From Chamaecrista fasciculata (lineage: Eukaryota; Streptophyta; Magnoliopsida; Fabales; Fabaceae): a stretch of DNA of 64,000 nucleotides. Position numbers and translations under genes: made by a program. Shown in pieces: positions 32,990 through 47,100 of this stretch (position 1 is its first letter; each line of letters begins with the position of its first letter). The stretch is taken from NCBI GenBank assembly GCA_003254925.1, contig QANZ01021861.1, positions 26,061 to 90,060 on the forward strand, in the 5' to 3' direction. The notes beneath the pieces were generated by a model. The model did not search any database, was not told where the DNA came from, and saw only the letters and a program-made list of their open reading frames with translations.

Positions 32990-34722
32990 ATAAATTTGTA
33001 TCAAAATTTATAAATTTTTAATTATTTGTATATAAATATGTCATGTGGTGTGATCAAAGAAGCATGAATAGGCTATTCTAGATGTGTGTGTGTTCGACAC
33101 TCGTACGACATTCACACGAGTCACATGACACATATTAATAAGTTTCAGAATGTAAAGTTAATTTTTTGTGATTTTAAAGTTTAACATGAGAAACAATATA
33201 AAATAATAATATGTATGACATATATTATGAATAGATATTATAATTTTTAAGGTTTTCATCAAAATTTGTGGTTTTTAATTATTTATATATATATATATGT
33301 CGTGTAGTGTCATGTAAGTTTAAAAATTTAACGTGTCGGTGCGTCTGTGTTCGTGTCGTGTCCGGTATCGTGTTAGTGTTCATGCTTCATCATGTGATAA
33401 AACTTTAAGAACTTGGTGTATCGTTGTGTTTATGTTTGTATCTGTGTCGCGTCTCTTATCTTAGTATGTCATGTATAGTTTTCATGTTTAGATAAATCCA
33501 AGTTTATTTTCAAGAAAAAAAATTAAGATCCAAGTTTTTATATTCACTAAAGTTTGAAGAGAAAATTTGTGTCTCAGCTTATGTTAGATGTTTTTATAGT
33601 TATTTATGCTTGATTTCAAATTATTAAATATAATATATCTTTCTTGATTTAAGTTGAAGTTAAAATGTCACAAGCTACAATAGAATTATAGATTACATTG
33701 GGTTTAAAATTTGAATGACATGAGTTTAAAATTTGAATGACATGAGTTTAAAATTATAAATTACTCTTAACGATTTATTTTTTTTACAGTTAATAATGTT
33801 AAACCGTATTTAAAAGTATACTTGAGACCAATTTTTACTTATTGTTTTCTAATTATTTTTTAATTCAATTTAACTTTATTAGTTAATAACATTTACAAAT
33901 AGGAAAAAACATATAACCAACTTCGAGAATTTAATCACTAATTAATTAAAATTGATGTAAATTCTAAAATTTAATACATTATTTTAAATATTTTTAAAAA
34001 ATGTGTTTGGTAAATGAACTTAAAATTTTGCTCTAACTTCATTTTAAGATCAAATTAACTTGGATAATTAGAAAATTTATGGGATTTTTCTTTTTCTTTT
34101 TTTTTATCAACCATATACCTTTCATTTATCTATGATTCGAGTAAGATCACACGAGCCACAAAGCTCACCACCCAAGTATTTAACAAAACTAGATTCCCAA
34201 GTCTTGAATTCAAGACCCTTGATTAAATTGAAACAATAGCCAATTAATTAATCCACTCACTTTTAGGTGGTTTATGTGACTTTTAATTTGATTATTACTA
34301 CTCTCTCCGATTTTGAATATCTACTTTTTAATTATAACAATACACATAGACTAAGAAAATTATTAATTTACTCAAAATGAAAAGAAATGAGATAAAAAAA
34401 CTAAATTGTTGTTATTAAATTACTTATAGTTACTCCCACCAAATCAACCTTTATTAACTATATAATAGGGATAGAATTGTAAAAAAAAAAATTAACGCTC
34501 TCTTATTTTGTAAAACATTAGATATTTTGTAAAAAAAAATACTCTCCAACAAAACTGATATTCAATACAGGAGGGAATAATGATGATATTGATATGTATA
34601 AAGGACTTATCTTTTAATTTACTCTTAAACAGAAAATCAACAATAAATGCAACTAAAATGACATTGTTATATGATATGCTCATATGCCCACAAGAGAGGC
34701 CAATCACTCTACAAATACAATT
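32990..34722. other. AT-rich intergenic region with simple repeats
   Basis: No gene. Around 33040-33470 there is a GTGTCGTG/CACGAC-rich palindromic repeat region (GTGTTCGTGTCGTGTCCGG) related to sequence near 63850-63960. A 24-bp unit ending AATTTGAATGACATGAG is tandemly repeated near 33700-33755. TATATA tracts lie at 33285-33300. Confidence 0.5.
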
Positions 34723-37700
34723 TCATGCATCTTCCTTGTCTAACCCATTTAGCCATGAAAGGATAACTTCTGCACCCTTCTTCCATGAAATGTCCAACAT
34801 CATGTCATGGGCAATGGCCTCAACAACTACAGGCGACAAACCATAAAAGTTTGCTGTTTCTTTAAGTCCCTCAGCATCCTGTGACCAAAAAGAGATTGAA
34901 GCTTAAGCTGAAGCACTTCAAAAATAATTCAATGTTGTACTATGTAGAGAAGATACTTTGAAAGTATTTAGAAACTTACTTAAAAGAGTAGACATATTAG
35001 TTGATTATTGAAAGATTTCAGTTGGTTGAAGTCCAATATACTTACTAAAGATTTTGAAAGTCCTAGAATTAATATATATTAATTCTGTCTTAACTTTGAA
35101 GAACTGATTTATTTCGTAAAATTAAAATTTAAGGATTTATTTGTATATAGAGACAAAATTGGAAAGATTGATTTGTCATTGAAAACTTATTTCCTTTAGA
35201 CGAAGATGACAGGATAAATCAATAAGGCTAATGTGTATTAAGTATTAACTCACGAGTCACGACTATTGAGGTTTAAAATGCATAAACTAAACTTACAAGA
35301 ACTAAGCCATCAACTTAATATATCTTCCTCAGAATGAATAGCATGTTTACTCTATATAATATATGGAGAATATAGTATATGAATTGCTAGAAGGAAAATC
35401 TATCATCATTCTTGATAGACAGGTAAAACTTAAATTTGGTCCTCCACAATTTGTATTTTCTTAACAAGGTCCCTCAATCATTAAAATGTCTGCAATGTTG
35501 CTTTCCATGCCATCTCCGGCCAAAATTTAACACCAAACTTCACACAGTTTACTAACTTGGACATTTATTTTACCTAATTCACACATCAAATTTGGCATCC
35601 AAATTAGTAAACTATTAGATTTCGTTTTCCATTTTAAACATTGGAAGGGCAACTTTGCAAACATCTTAAAGATTGAAGGTTTAAATTGAAAGAAATGATT
35701 TGGGGGGGACCAGATTGAACATTTACTCTGTCTGTAATGGACAAAAGAAGGGTTTTTTTTTTACCCTCAAAATTCCAACATATGTTGTAATTGTCATAAA
35801 CAAGGTAAAAGTCATTGAATTTTTCGGGATTGGATCCTCTAGAGTCCCTTTCCATGCATTTTTTGTGGAGTTAGAGAAAAAATATGAATTCCATGAAATA
35901 AAAATATATAAAAACTATATTTTCTCTTTCTCTCTCTTCTTTTCTCTTCCTTTCTCTCTCATACTCTACAAGAAATGTAGAGAAAGGAACTCTAGAGGAT
36001 CCATTTCCGATTTTTTCATACATCTTAAATTTTCCAGTACTCGGACAGTAAAGATGCCCACTTATTGAGGGCCCGAGAAAATAGGCAATTGCACTTAAGC
36101 CCATATTGGATATAAAACTTACCACAATGAAGTCATCATTTGCACCCAACACCAGAATGTCAAGAGATCCATTTGGCACTTTAGGAACTGGAAGTGATGC
36201 ATTCAGCTTTCTTAAGTCAAACAATGGCATCCTTGAACTTTCTTTCATAAGCTCTTGGTATCTACAATAAATAAAGACAAATAGCTTTCTTAATCAATAC
36301 TGAATTTTCAGAAGGTCTTGTGGTAATTACTGCTAACCATCATTCATTGACATGAAAGCTTTCAGTGGGGCAAGATTTACTAAAACTTATGGTGAAATGA
36401 TGTACCAATTATAACAATGCATGATTTACGTTTAGTACGGACATGAATTACAATGTTCTGTCAAAGCCATCAGAAACTAAAGAAATAGGATTAAATCAGA
36501 TTTATTTTGCAATCAATGTGTTCACTGAGATTCTCAACACGAAAAATGATAGTGCTAACAAGATCTTAATACTTACTAGCATATATCAAAACGCAGAAAC
36601 ACTTAAGGAATTGGCAGTGAAATAAATTATCAGCCATACATTAATCATAGATTTAGCAATTAGCATCTAGGGGTTTAGAAATTTTGTTTCTTAATTATCA
36701 TTTTAGAGATAACCATTCTTCCATAGAAGTCTTAAATAATATTGATTAAATATAAATTCATATTGAGAGTAAATGAATATGTTTCCTCTCAAATAAAATC
36801 ACATACTTTGGTTTTGAGGCTGGTGATGACTACCGACATTTCATGGTATGCTCACGGTTAGCACCCACAGCTCCATTGTAGGATCCTTGACTTAATCCAT
36901 TCCCAAAATGAGTTTTATATATTATTATCCACCCAAGACATTATTATGTATAAAATCTTTCAAGGACCAAATGACATCGTCTTTTATTTATTACAATAAA
37001 AGCGTTCATGGGATGGGAGAACTCTCTGCTGGAGAAACATACCTTTTAACAATATGGTCCTCCATGGTTGCAGAGAAAAATGTCTCTCGACAAAGGGAAA
37101 GAGAACTTTGAAAGGCTTTAGCTGCCAAGCTGCGTGTGACCTGGAGGTTGTGCATATATATAAGAATCAAATTATCAATAAAGAAAAATCACATTCCTTA
37201 TAAAAGTCAGTTTGAGTACCTTAAAAGCAGCTACTGGCTTGGAAAAGAGATACCGCCAGACTAGTCCACTAAAGAATATAAAAAGGAATTCTCAGTAAGG
37301 GCAATTACATTGTCAAGATTCTCATCCTCTTTCTCTCTATATCTCAATCTCAAAGGATAAACAATCTCGAAATACAGTTTTAGTTAGTCACCTATTACCA
37401 GAAGGAGGCACAGAGCAGACAAGGACGGCTCCTTTAAGCTTTGGGAACAAGTTTTTCATGTCTAAAATGAAGCCCAACCACAATTAGAAAAACTACAAGA
37501 ACCGAAATACTCTAGCAAGGAAAAAGTAATTAAAAAATAATAAACCTATGGAAGACACCTAATAATTGTCCATAAAAGCTGTGTTTCTATATTGGATTTG
37601 GATCTAAATTGCAAGAATACATGTTGGGGCCAACTCACTAAAGTGTTTGCATAATGAGTTTAAGGTAATCTGGAATAAGTGTATGGTATACATAGTTCTG

Positions 37701-39423
37701 AACTGCTATCTGAGACTACTAGTGAGAAGACCAGAACCTTAGATATCAACCACTCAGTCAACAGGCATATGCATGAAATATGAAGAAGGAGAAAGCACCT
37801 CTAAGTTGGTCACTGTTTAAAGCGGCAATGTAATACTGGATTATAAGCCCTCCAAATGAATGCCCAAGCAATACAGGGGGTGATCCAATATTTTTATTGA
37901 TGAAATCTGCAATATCGCTTGCGTGTGTCTACTGCAAAATTTGGAGCAGGCAAGACATTATATTTACAAGAGCTAAATCCATATTAAAAAATCAGTCCAA
38001 TTAATGAAAAATTAGCTAGTAACAGAAGAGTTACTATACCTGAAGTGTACCAGCAACTGAACCAGAAGGTGCATCACTTTCACCCTGACCATGGAGAATA
38101 CATGCCAGAACAGAACAGATAATCATGTGACCATGGTGAAATTTCTACAGGTAGACTATAAGAATAGCATGCTTGTATTTGTAATCTAATCCATTTGAAT
38201 GAAATAATGAACCTAATAATTTTATTAATTTCCTGCAAGCTTGATTGAATTAAAAAAAATTATGGGCATTCAACCGTGATCCAGTTTTATCGTAAAAGTC
38301 AGATTTACTATATGCAATTTCAGTGCCTAGAGAGCAGTAAAACCCCAATATGAAATGAATCAAAAGAGGTGAGATTTGATTAGGTTTCAATAACCACTTC
38401 TGCAACATGTAAGTAGGAAATCTATCAACAAAGATATTTTAACATTATTCATTAAGATATAAATATATGTACAGGTTATACAAACTCCTCAAACAAATTG
38501 CCACAGAAAACAGTGACCATATCACATGTTCCAGACTCATTCATCACCAGTGCATTAGGAGGATTCTAATAGATGTTTCTTGCAAGGCCATTTATGCATG
38601 TAATTTAACTATGGGTACCCAAGTACTAGTGGTGTTGATGAGGATTACCAGCTCTAAATTGATATGGCAGCTAACAGCTCCAGCGTTCACATTTACAGTT
38701 CAAGTGACAACTACCAATAGCAACTCAATATAGACAAACAAACAACTACGAGCTGAGGGCCTAACTGAGCACATCCTATAAAATTAAGGAAAACTTATTC
38801 TGGTGTCTAACACATAGGTGAAAGAAACTTCAATACTGGACCAATGGTGATAAATCTTTTAAATTAATCCCTTAATCATTAAACTGCTAGCAATATTGAA
38901 TTTCTAATACATTTTTTTTATCGATAATTTAAAGCCAAAACTGAGCAACCCTCCTCAAGAAACCATTAACTCTGCCGTTTAACTTGGATAAAAAGAGAAG
39001 GGAAATGCAATATTGCAATGTGGGACTAATTGAGTGAAAAAATAAAAGTTTCCTCTAAAACTAACTGTAGCTTTTGATAGATAGAGATAGAGAGTGAACC
39101 TGTCCCAACAAGCTAATAGCATAAGAATCGTATCCAGAAGCTGAAAAGAAAGGCAACCAATGTTGAGCCCAACACCAAGCAGCATGGTAGCTTCCATGAA
39201 CAAATACCAACGGTGGGTTTCCGGCGGCAATATTCTTCGCCTTCTTCTGCAGGAGTACCTCCATGCTTAAACCGGAGGGAAGCTCATGGAAAACGCGAGA
39301 TTGCCCTTGCTTCAGATCATACGGAACCCGCATTTGGTTGGATCTGCTGAGAACAGCTTGAGGCGGCTTCGCGGGAATAATCCTCGAAGAGTGGATTTGG
39401 AAGGATGCAAGAAGCGTAGGCAT
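34723..39423 (-). CDS. Alpha/beta hydrolase, probably plastid-targeted
   Basis: Eight minus-strand exons are 39100-39423, 38040-38084, 37799-37928, 37392-37461, 37220-37268, 37043-37140, 36123-36261 and 34723-34878 (1011 nt, 336 aa). All are GT-AG and phases agree. The catalytic triad is visible: nucleophile S147 in GHSFGG, an acid at D281 or D282 in GANDDF, and H309 in AIAHDMM. The HGSYHAAWCW strand-loop (after PPLVFVHG) supplies the oxyanion hole. The first 35 or so residues are rich in Ser/Arg/Lys/Ala and poor in acids, so a chloroplast transit peptide is likely. The substrate is unknown. The start is the ATG at 39423; the frame extends slightly upstream without another ATG. Intron 7 carries two MITE-like insertions. 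Plant paralogues are generally annotated only as alpha/beta hydrolases. Confidence 0.92.
35432..35735. mobile_element. Probable decayed MITE in the hydrolase intron 7
   Basis: Phrases of the type 'AAATTTGGTCCTCCACAATT' on the left and 'GGGGGGACCAGATTGAACAT' on the right suggest inverted ends, with non-coding AT-rich sequence between. The similarity is weak and no target duplication was identified. Confidence 0.35.
35824..36010. mobile_element. ~187-bp palindromic MITE, copy 2
   Basis: Ends TCGGGATTGGATCCTCTAGA and, from the other strand, TCGGAAATGGATCCTCTAGA. The interior contains TTCTCTTTCTCTCTCTTC and CTACAAGAAATGTAGAG. Near-identical in layout to 19164-19350. It lies in the alpha/beta hydrolase intron 7. 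Confidence 0.7.
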
Positions 39424-40861
39424 TGAATTGATTGATAACAAAATAACTAGCTATGATTCAAGGCCAGGAAAACCCTTCAGAAGATTGTTACTACAGTGAT
39501 ACTCGCAGTCTTGTGAACGTAGATAATATAAAAATGAAGGTGCTAGCTAGACAATACTCAGCTAGTCACTCAGCTTTGGTTTTGTGCTATCACTGCTATC
39601 CTTCTTATGTTCAGATATTTAATCACTAAACTAACTTCCGCTCCTAAATTTTGGAAGCCATGACAAATCGGTTTCTGAATTTTACACATTATACTAGTTA
39701 GTCCCCAGAAATATTTGAAATACTCGAAAAACTATAGATATATGATATGATATCCTACTTCAATAACTAGATATCGAATATCGATATCCAATAGTCAATT
39801 TAAATATTAACTAAAATAAATTAATTAAAAAATAATAACAAAACATATAATATAAAAAATATTTATATTATATAGTATCGAATATCAAATATTTTATCTA
39901 TTTATTCATTTTGAACGAATATCAAATAGTTGAGATAATATTTGTATTTATTTAATATTCAATAATTTTTTACTTTTTTCACAAAAGTCCAAACCTGAAC
40001 CAACTATCTCAATCCTTATTCGCAAATAATTTGTATTTTAACAATTTGAATAGAGAAATTACAAATTAGTCCAAATATCTCCTGCAACATGTAAGTAGGA
40101 AATCTTGTAAAGTTATGAATAACTATGTGCATTCCAACTAATTTCTCTACTCAAACCCTTAATAGGTTTGAGCTCTGGAGTCAATATTATTAGGAAGGTT
40201 GTTCGCTCTCGGTTCGAATGAAATTAATCTTCGCTTAGATCGTCGGAGAAAACTCATACTTATACAAAAAAAGGTCAAAGTGCACTTTTGATCCTATAAC
40301 TTTTGCTAAGGTCTCAATTTGGTCCAATAATTTTTGCTCAAGTTGCAGATTTGGTCCTGAGTTACACTTTTGGTCCCATATCTTTGGTTCATGTTATAGA
40401 CCTGGTCTTATATCTTTTAGTCAAGTTGCAAAATCGATCACATAGCTTTGGGTCAAATGCAGAATTGGTCTCATATATTTAGATCAAGTGGGACTTGCGG
40501 TGAAACTTTTTGCAAAGATATGGGACCAAAAGTGATACGGGACCAAATCTTCAACTTTTTGCAAAGATATGAGACCAAAAGTGCAACAAAAAAAGTTATG
40601 AGACCAAATTGAGACCTGAACAAAAATTATGGGACCAAAAGTGCACTTTGACAAAAAAAAAATACAAATTATTCTCAGTCAAACTTGAACATAACCTCAA
40701 GAACTTTCTATGATAGGCCTGCAAGTTTTACTATACCAATTGGACTGTAGACACTTGAGAAATGAACGAGCCCAGCCCAAATATATTAATAAATGGGCTC
40801 GATCCTCTTCTTTATGGAACTGAATAACTGATACATTTCACACGGCACGAAGAACTGTACA

Positions 40862-40893
<32 letters not shown>

Positions 40894-41164
40894 CACAACA
40901 CGAAGACGAATATCTGAATTCTGATTTCTCAAGTCTCTTCAGACCAGACTCGAGGAAGGAAACAAGTCTGAACCTTGTTATTAATCTGAGTTTTAACGGA
41001 AGAGGTAAGGTCTGATTGTGTGTACACGATCCAATCCCACCATGAAATGAAGACACAACAATGAACTGATTTCTGATTCAGTTCATTCAATCTTCAAAAC
41101 CTTCCGCATTTATGCTACCCCATATTCATATTAGAGATCGGCTCAATTTCTAGCGTTTCGCAAA
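39424..41164. other. Divergent intergenic region between hydrolase and ZnT5-like gene
   Basis: Both neighbours are transcribed away from this interval, so it carries both promoters. No TATA box could be assigned confidently. An A-run followed by a (CA)n microsatellite lies at 40862-40900. Short AUG-initiated upstream frames occur in the presumed leader of the plus-strand gene (for example the ATG near 41061). The MITE at 40273-40652 is listed separately. Confidence 0.45.
40273..40652. mobile_element. 'GTGCACTTT' MITE family, copy A
   Basis: The ends GGTCAAAGTGCACTTTTGAT and, from the other strand, GTCAAAGTGCACTTTTGGTC are inverted. The interior is a series of ATTTGGTCC / GGACCAAAT modules. 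Relatives lie at 55417-55820, 57787-58095 and 59175-59327. Non-coding. Confidence 0.7.
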
Positions 41165-44100
41165 ATGATGTCCCCCAATAAACTCTCAGATGATCGGGGA
41201 TCTCCTCCTCATTTCAGGTAAACAAAACAAAACAAAACAAACAAACTTTTCTGTCTTTCTTGGGGCACTTCTTTGTTGCACAATAATCTGTTTTTTAGAG
41301 CTAGGGTGCAATGGAACAGGGAGGAAGACTGTAATGAATTTTGGGCATAGCTCTTGTTTTTTTTTTAAACTAGTGGGCGACATTTTGCAAAGAACGGAAA
41401 TTTTGAAAGATCTTAACAGTTAATTCAGTTTCTGAAGTTGTTTCTTTTATTTTGTGCTGCTAGCTTTTTCCTAGAGTGTTGGCTCAGTTTCAACTGATAC
41501 AGACTTATAATGTTTCACTAATCTCAAATGCTTTCTGCAGTTATTGGGTCACTTTCTGGATCATTCTAAGCCATGTGAATATATGATATCAAACACCCTG
41601 TCGTCTAACATGTATTACTTTTCTTTGTCACACCTTATACATTAGTTGTCTTCTGGGCATTATCTATTGATTTTCTTTTTTTGTTTGTTAGCATAACTTT
41701 TTGGGGAACGAGGGCTGGATATTGAAGTTTTTAAACTTGGTTTGATCTTATTAAGCTGATGATATCTTTCTTATGTAGGCATACACCCTTGCAAGTAATC
41801 CACGTCATTGCAAATTTTTTGAGGATATGGTCAATATACTCCATGTATCGCTATATATCTCAAACTGGAGCTTCAGTTGTTCTTTTCTTGTTTGCTTGTT
41901 TGGCCCCAGCATCTGTCCTCTTTTTGATTTTGCAAAAGCCCTGGAAGGGTAGGCCACTTTCTAATACGCAGGTAAATTAATTTTTTGCTTTGTGTAGATA
42001 TTACAAAGAATAAGCATTAAATTAGGCAATTAGTTTTATTCTGATACCCATGTTCCTTACCTAGCACCAGTTGATTTCCAGGTTGTGCCATCTATTATAA
42101 ATGGCAGTATAACAGCATTGTATCTGATTTTGTGGGGAAAGGGACTGAAATCGTGTGGACCTGTTAGGTTGGTTTTCATATTCTTGGAGAAAAATTTATT
42201 TGATTCTTTATTATTTCAAGTGCTTGATCTTGCTATTTAAATTCTTGTCGCTCTGGATATCCATCTTAGTCATAATATGCAAAGTTATCTGCATGAGTTA
42301 TATATTTCAGTTTAAGGATACCCATAGAAGCACATCTGATTACCTAAATAAATGGTTTCATTTAGGGAGAATTGATAACTGATCTGTTAAGGGTTGCATA
42401 TTTAGACTCAGATTCTGGGATGAAAAGTAATATGCATGCAGATTTTTCCTTGAAGATGTAAGAGTATCATACTATCATTTGGAACACATCGAAAAGCAAT
42501 GAATAATATAGCAATTCCGAATGTGCAACTCTTGAAACTTTGTGGTTTATCTAGTTGGAGCGGAATGCAACAGTCTTTAACAATAAACACCCCCACCTCA
42601 CCTTATTTGGGATAAAATTACTTTCTTGACTTCATTATGGATTTCTTCGAATGTGTTGTTTAGGGGGGTTTCAATTATGGATCTCCAAAGGGATTGAAAG
42701 GCATTACTGATGTAGCATCCTGTTTTTCCTTTCTTTTGATGTTTTTTTTCCTATCTAATAAATTTCTTTTTTTAAAAAATACCTATTCCTATATTTTGAC
42801 TTTTGAGCTCATATAATAAGAGTTTATCAGACAAAGATTTCAGCTCAAACGTTAGTTACTAAACCTTTTCTTGAGCCTCATAATTCCTGGCAGATGCTTA
42901 GGCATTTTAGTCTAAGATATTATTTGTCATAGGACAAGTGAAGTTGATCTTATTTGCCACTATGACTTAATTTTTTCTGACCAATTTCTATGAATATCTT
43001 CTTCGACTATGCTTTGACGTAGGGTTTCATTTTATTGTTGGTTGTGCCCTGAATGTAGTTTTTCTTTTCTTTTCTTGTATCAAATTAGAGCAATATTGGC
43101 TGAGTACTCTGGTGCTGTACTTGGAGTACTGTCTGCTGTGTTGTATGGGAGGAAAAGCCATTTGTGGAAAAAGGTAACACTGTCTGCTATTCAAGTATTC
43201 ATAACATATGAGATATAAATGATGCCATGCGGTCCAAATAAGTTGGGTACCTGTCTTATCTTCTGATGGTTCAATAGTTCCCTTGCTTTCCCTGAATTGT
43301 TTTACAATGACCTATGTAGATCGGTTTTTTTCACTTCCCCTTCAAGTTTTATGTTTGAATAATATTTGTGGACATAAATATGGATGTTGTCTATAAGATA
43401 GAGGAAATAAAGAACAATGTCCAAGTTGTGGCTTTAAGTTTGTGTTTATGATAACTTTAAGACAGATTAGCAGATGTATCATGCTCTGTTGTCTGTGACT
43501 ACTTAGTATTTTCGAATTATAAGATTATTTTCTTTCTAATAAGATGATAATTTCTTATTTTCTACCAGATAGGCGGCCTAATTGCAATGTTGGTATCATT
43601 TTACCTCTTATCCGAAGGGTGGGCTACAGCAACATATTCTCCGTTCTATATCCTTATTCATACCAAGTTCTTTTCTTAAGCCTAAAGTGGCTAATTTTGC
43701 CTTTCAAGTATCAATTCTTCCTGTTGTTCCTTTTCATATGTCAAATGTTTAATGCATTTTTATCATATCACAAGTTTTGTAAACTTAACCGGAATTTACC
43801 ATGGGAAGATAGAGATGATTCTGGGGTTCAGTCTGAACAAGTTTTGGGGTTGAAGGGAATGTTGGTTCCCATTTTGGCTGGAATTTTGTCAGCACTAAGA
43901 AGGGTAATTGCAAGGCGTGTTTCTATCAAGGTGGTAACAGTTACTGAAAACTGCAATTTTTTTCTCTTCTTTAGTGTAAGGTGCTTTCTAGGTATCGTAG
44001 TTCTGATGTTGAACATCTCCTGTCTACAGAATCAACTTAGAAGGCGACTCCATGCTTTAACTATTGCATCTGCAACATGTTTCATGTTTCCTATTGCCAT

Positions 44101-47100
44101 GTGGGACGTGATCATAGTAAGTTCTGTAATAGCATTGTTCCCATAATTTAGTATAGGTTTATGCTTTGTGGTGGACTGGTGGTGGTGTGTGCGTGTGTAT
44201 GTGTGTGTGTGTGTCTCTCTCTCTCTCTATATATATATACATAGGTAGTTCTGTCTTCATTTTCTTATGATATGATAATTTCTCTGACCCATCATTTCTC
44301 TTTCTCATTTTTGAATCTTTCAGGGTTCACCTTCTGGGGGAAGTGAAAAATTGCCATTCTCAACTTGGGCCTTTTTGAGCACTATTCTTTTTGGAAATAT
44401 AATTATATTCTATGCTGACAGTATTGCAGAAGAGAGGTAGGCTATGATAGTCTTGCCATGAGTAATATTTAACTGAATAAAGGAATTTTTTATTTGCATA
44501 CTAGCAGTTTTTTTCTGGGCTATTCAGATAATCAGACAAGGTTCTGCTTGATAATTAATTTTCCTTCAGCATTAATATTTATTTTCAGTTCAATCGGAAT
44601 TCTAGATGTATGTTTCAATAGTTATGAAATTAGATTTCCATATCCATAGATTGTTCACTATATTGTTGTCTGACGTTAGGCTTGCTTGTAACTAATTTAA
44701 TTGTAATCAAATTCTCAGAAGTTTTGTCTGGTCAAGATCTGAATTATGATTGAAATTTGTTTGATGTAAGGTGAGTTAGATAATACTTGGGATTTCATTT
44801 CTGTTTTTGAGGATTTCTTATCTTCCAACTCTACACAGTGTCATCTTTTCTTGGCGAGACTTCATTATTTTGTCCACAAAAAATACTTGGGATTTTCATT
44901 ATCAGAGGGTACTCTTGGTGATTCTGAAGCTATGAAAAATCCTTTTATCTAATTTCATTTTGTTCAATTTTTGTGTTTGTAGATTGCACATGGTTTTCTC
45001 CTCACCAAGGCATTTAATGGTAGCTGGTGCATGCATCATTGTGATGGAGATTGTGTACAAGATGGACTTTTCTCTTTTCGGCTTTGTGGTTTGCTGCTCT
45101 ATTCTAGGTTTTGGTATGTTCTGAATTTTCTTTTACCGTTTAATGTTATCTTTGAAATTTTTATGTCTCACGTATTATATGTGGAGCTGAACAACTTCTT
45201 GATGTTCCTTCATGCCTTTTCTGCGATGTTAAAATGGCTACTAAAGTACAATATCCAATTGTTGGACTAATGTTTGGTGTGTGGGAATTTTTTTTAATTC
45301 CCATGAATTTTGAATTTTAGTTCACACCTAGAGGAGTGGGAATGTTATATTCCTATGACATGAGAATGTTTTATTTTGGTATATAAAAAAAATAAGATAC
45401 TCACCCTTTATTATTTTTAAGGTTATAACTTTAATTTATCTTGTGTATGTTACATTCCTATGACATGAGAATATTCTATTTAGGTAAAAAAACTAAAATG
45501 CTCAACCTTTATTATTTTTAAGGTAATAGCTTTAATTTATCTTTTTAAGCCACTATTTTTACCACCACCGTCAACTCCACCACACTCTTCACTACCAACC
45601 TCCATCACCACCACCACAACTAGAAGGTACCATCATCATTATCACAATCACCTCAACATATCCACTTTGACTGTCATCACCATTACCATTATTGCTACCT
45701 TCACTATTGATGCTACCACTGCCATTGTCACCGCTGCACACAATTATACCTCCTTTATGGCCACCACTTCAATACCAAAGCTTCCTTCATCATTGCTCTT
45801 CTACAATAGTTATTGTTAATTTTTATTAAAAATTAATCCTAAGTTTATCTTTTTAATAAAATAGTTCACCATAATTTTGAAAATCATCATTTAATTGCTT
45901 AGAATATTGTGACTAAACCAAATACATGAATAGAGAATTCATAGTAAAGTCAAAAAATATTCCTGGTAATGTTTTAAACAAACCAAACGTAAAACTCCTG
46001 AGAGTCATATTCCTATAAATTAGGACTGTCATCCCGAGATATAAAAAATGATAAATTACAGAAAAGGGCCCTGTGGTTTGGCCCATTTTCAGATTGGGTC
46101 CCTGTGGTTTGTTCCGTTAACAAAAAGGGTCCTGAGGTATATTTCCGTCCAAAATTTGACGGAAAATTTGGATAAAATACTATTTTAAGACCCTAACTAT
46201 TAATTTTTATGCGTTTGACTCCGTATTTGTATGAGAGGACTTTGATGCAAAAAAAAAAAAGTTTCGTAGTAAGAAATAAAATTTCACCCTTTAGTCTCTC
46301 TCTCTCTCATATTGAATATCACTCCATCTTCACCATATTCATCTGTTGGCGGCCTAACAACAAAACCCTTAGACCAACTCTTCAATGTATCACGCTCATC
46401 GTCACTGATATCATCGAGAAAGTGAAAAGCCCTTCGCAATGTATCACGCTCATCATCTTTTTGAAATCGAAAGTTGGGCAATTATACTGGTACCAACGCC
46501 ACTCTGAATCGCCGCGACCAAGAAGACAGAGCTCGAGAGAGTTGTCGGAATTGCACCGTAAAACGACGACAGAGCAGTCTGTGTGCGTCGGAGAATGGGA
46601 GAATGCGGAGACGAAGTGGAAATTGTGCAAGATTCAATGGCGGCGGAAGAATTGAAAGACGCCGAACGCGTGCGAGAGAGAGACTAAAGGGTGAAATTAT
46701 ATTTCTTACTACGAATTTTTTTTTTTTGCATCAAAGTCCTCTCGTACAAATACAGTGTTAAACGCATAAAAATTAATAGTTAGGGTCTTAAAATAGTATT
46801 TTACCCAAATTTTGGACGGAAATATACCTCGGGACCCTTTTTGTTAACGGAACAAACCACAGGGACCCAATCTGAAAATGGGCCAAATTTCTTAAAATAG
46901 TATTTTACCCAAATAGTTGTTAACGGAAAACTAGTTATTTTGTATTATCTGTTATAGTTGTTTTATTATAATTTGAAATTTCTTTCATATTTGTAATGAA
47001 ATTGTGTAGGGATATATGAAGCGACTTCGTTGGAGCGCAGCAGAAAAGATTCTTCAAGAAACTCAGATTTATCAAATGGAGAACTAGTGGACCCAATTCA

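Noticed and set aside
35700..36248. Open frames on both strands around 35.7-36.25 kb as separate genes
   Set aside because: The plus-strand frame is MITE sequence; the minus-strand frame is exon 7 of the alpha/beta hydrolase read through into a MITE-bearing intron.
43544..44146. 200-codon continuous frame as a single exon of the ZnT5-like gene
   Set aside because: It changes frame relative to the conserved segments and reads through the introns at 43648-43799 and 43931-44029; the spliced model preserves the conserved motifs.
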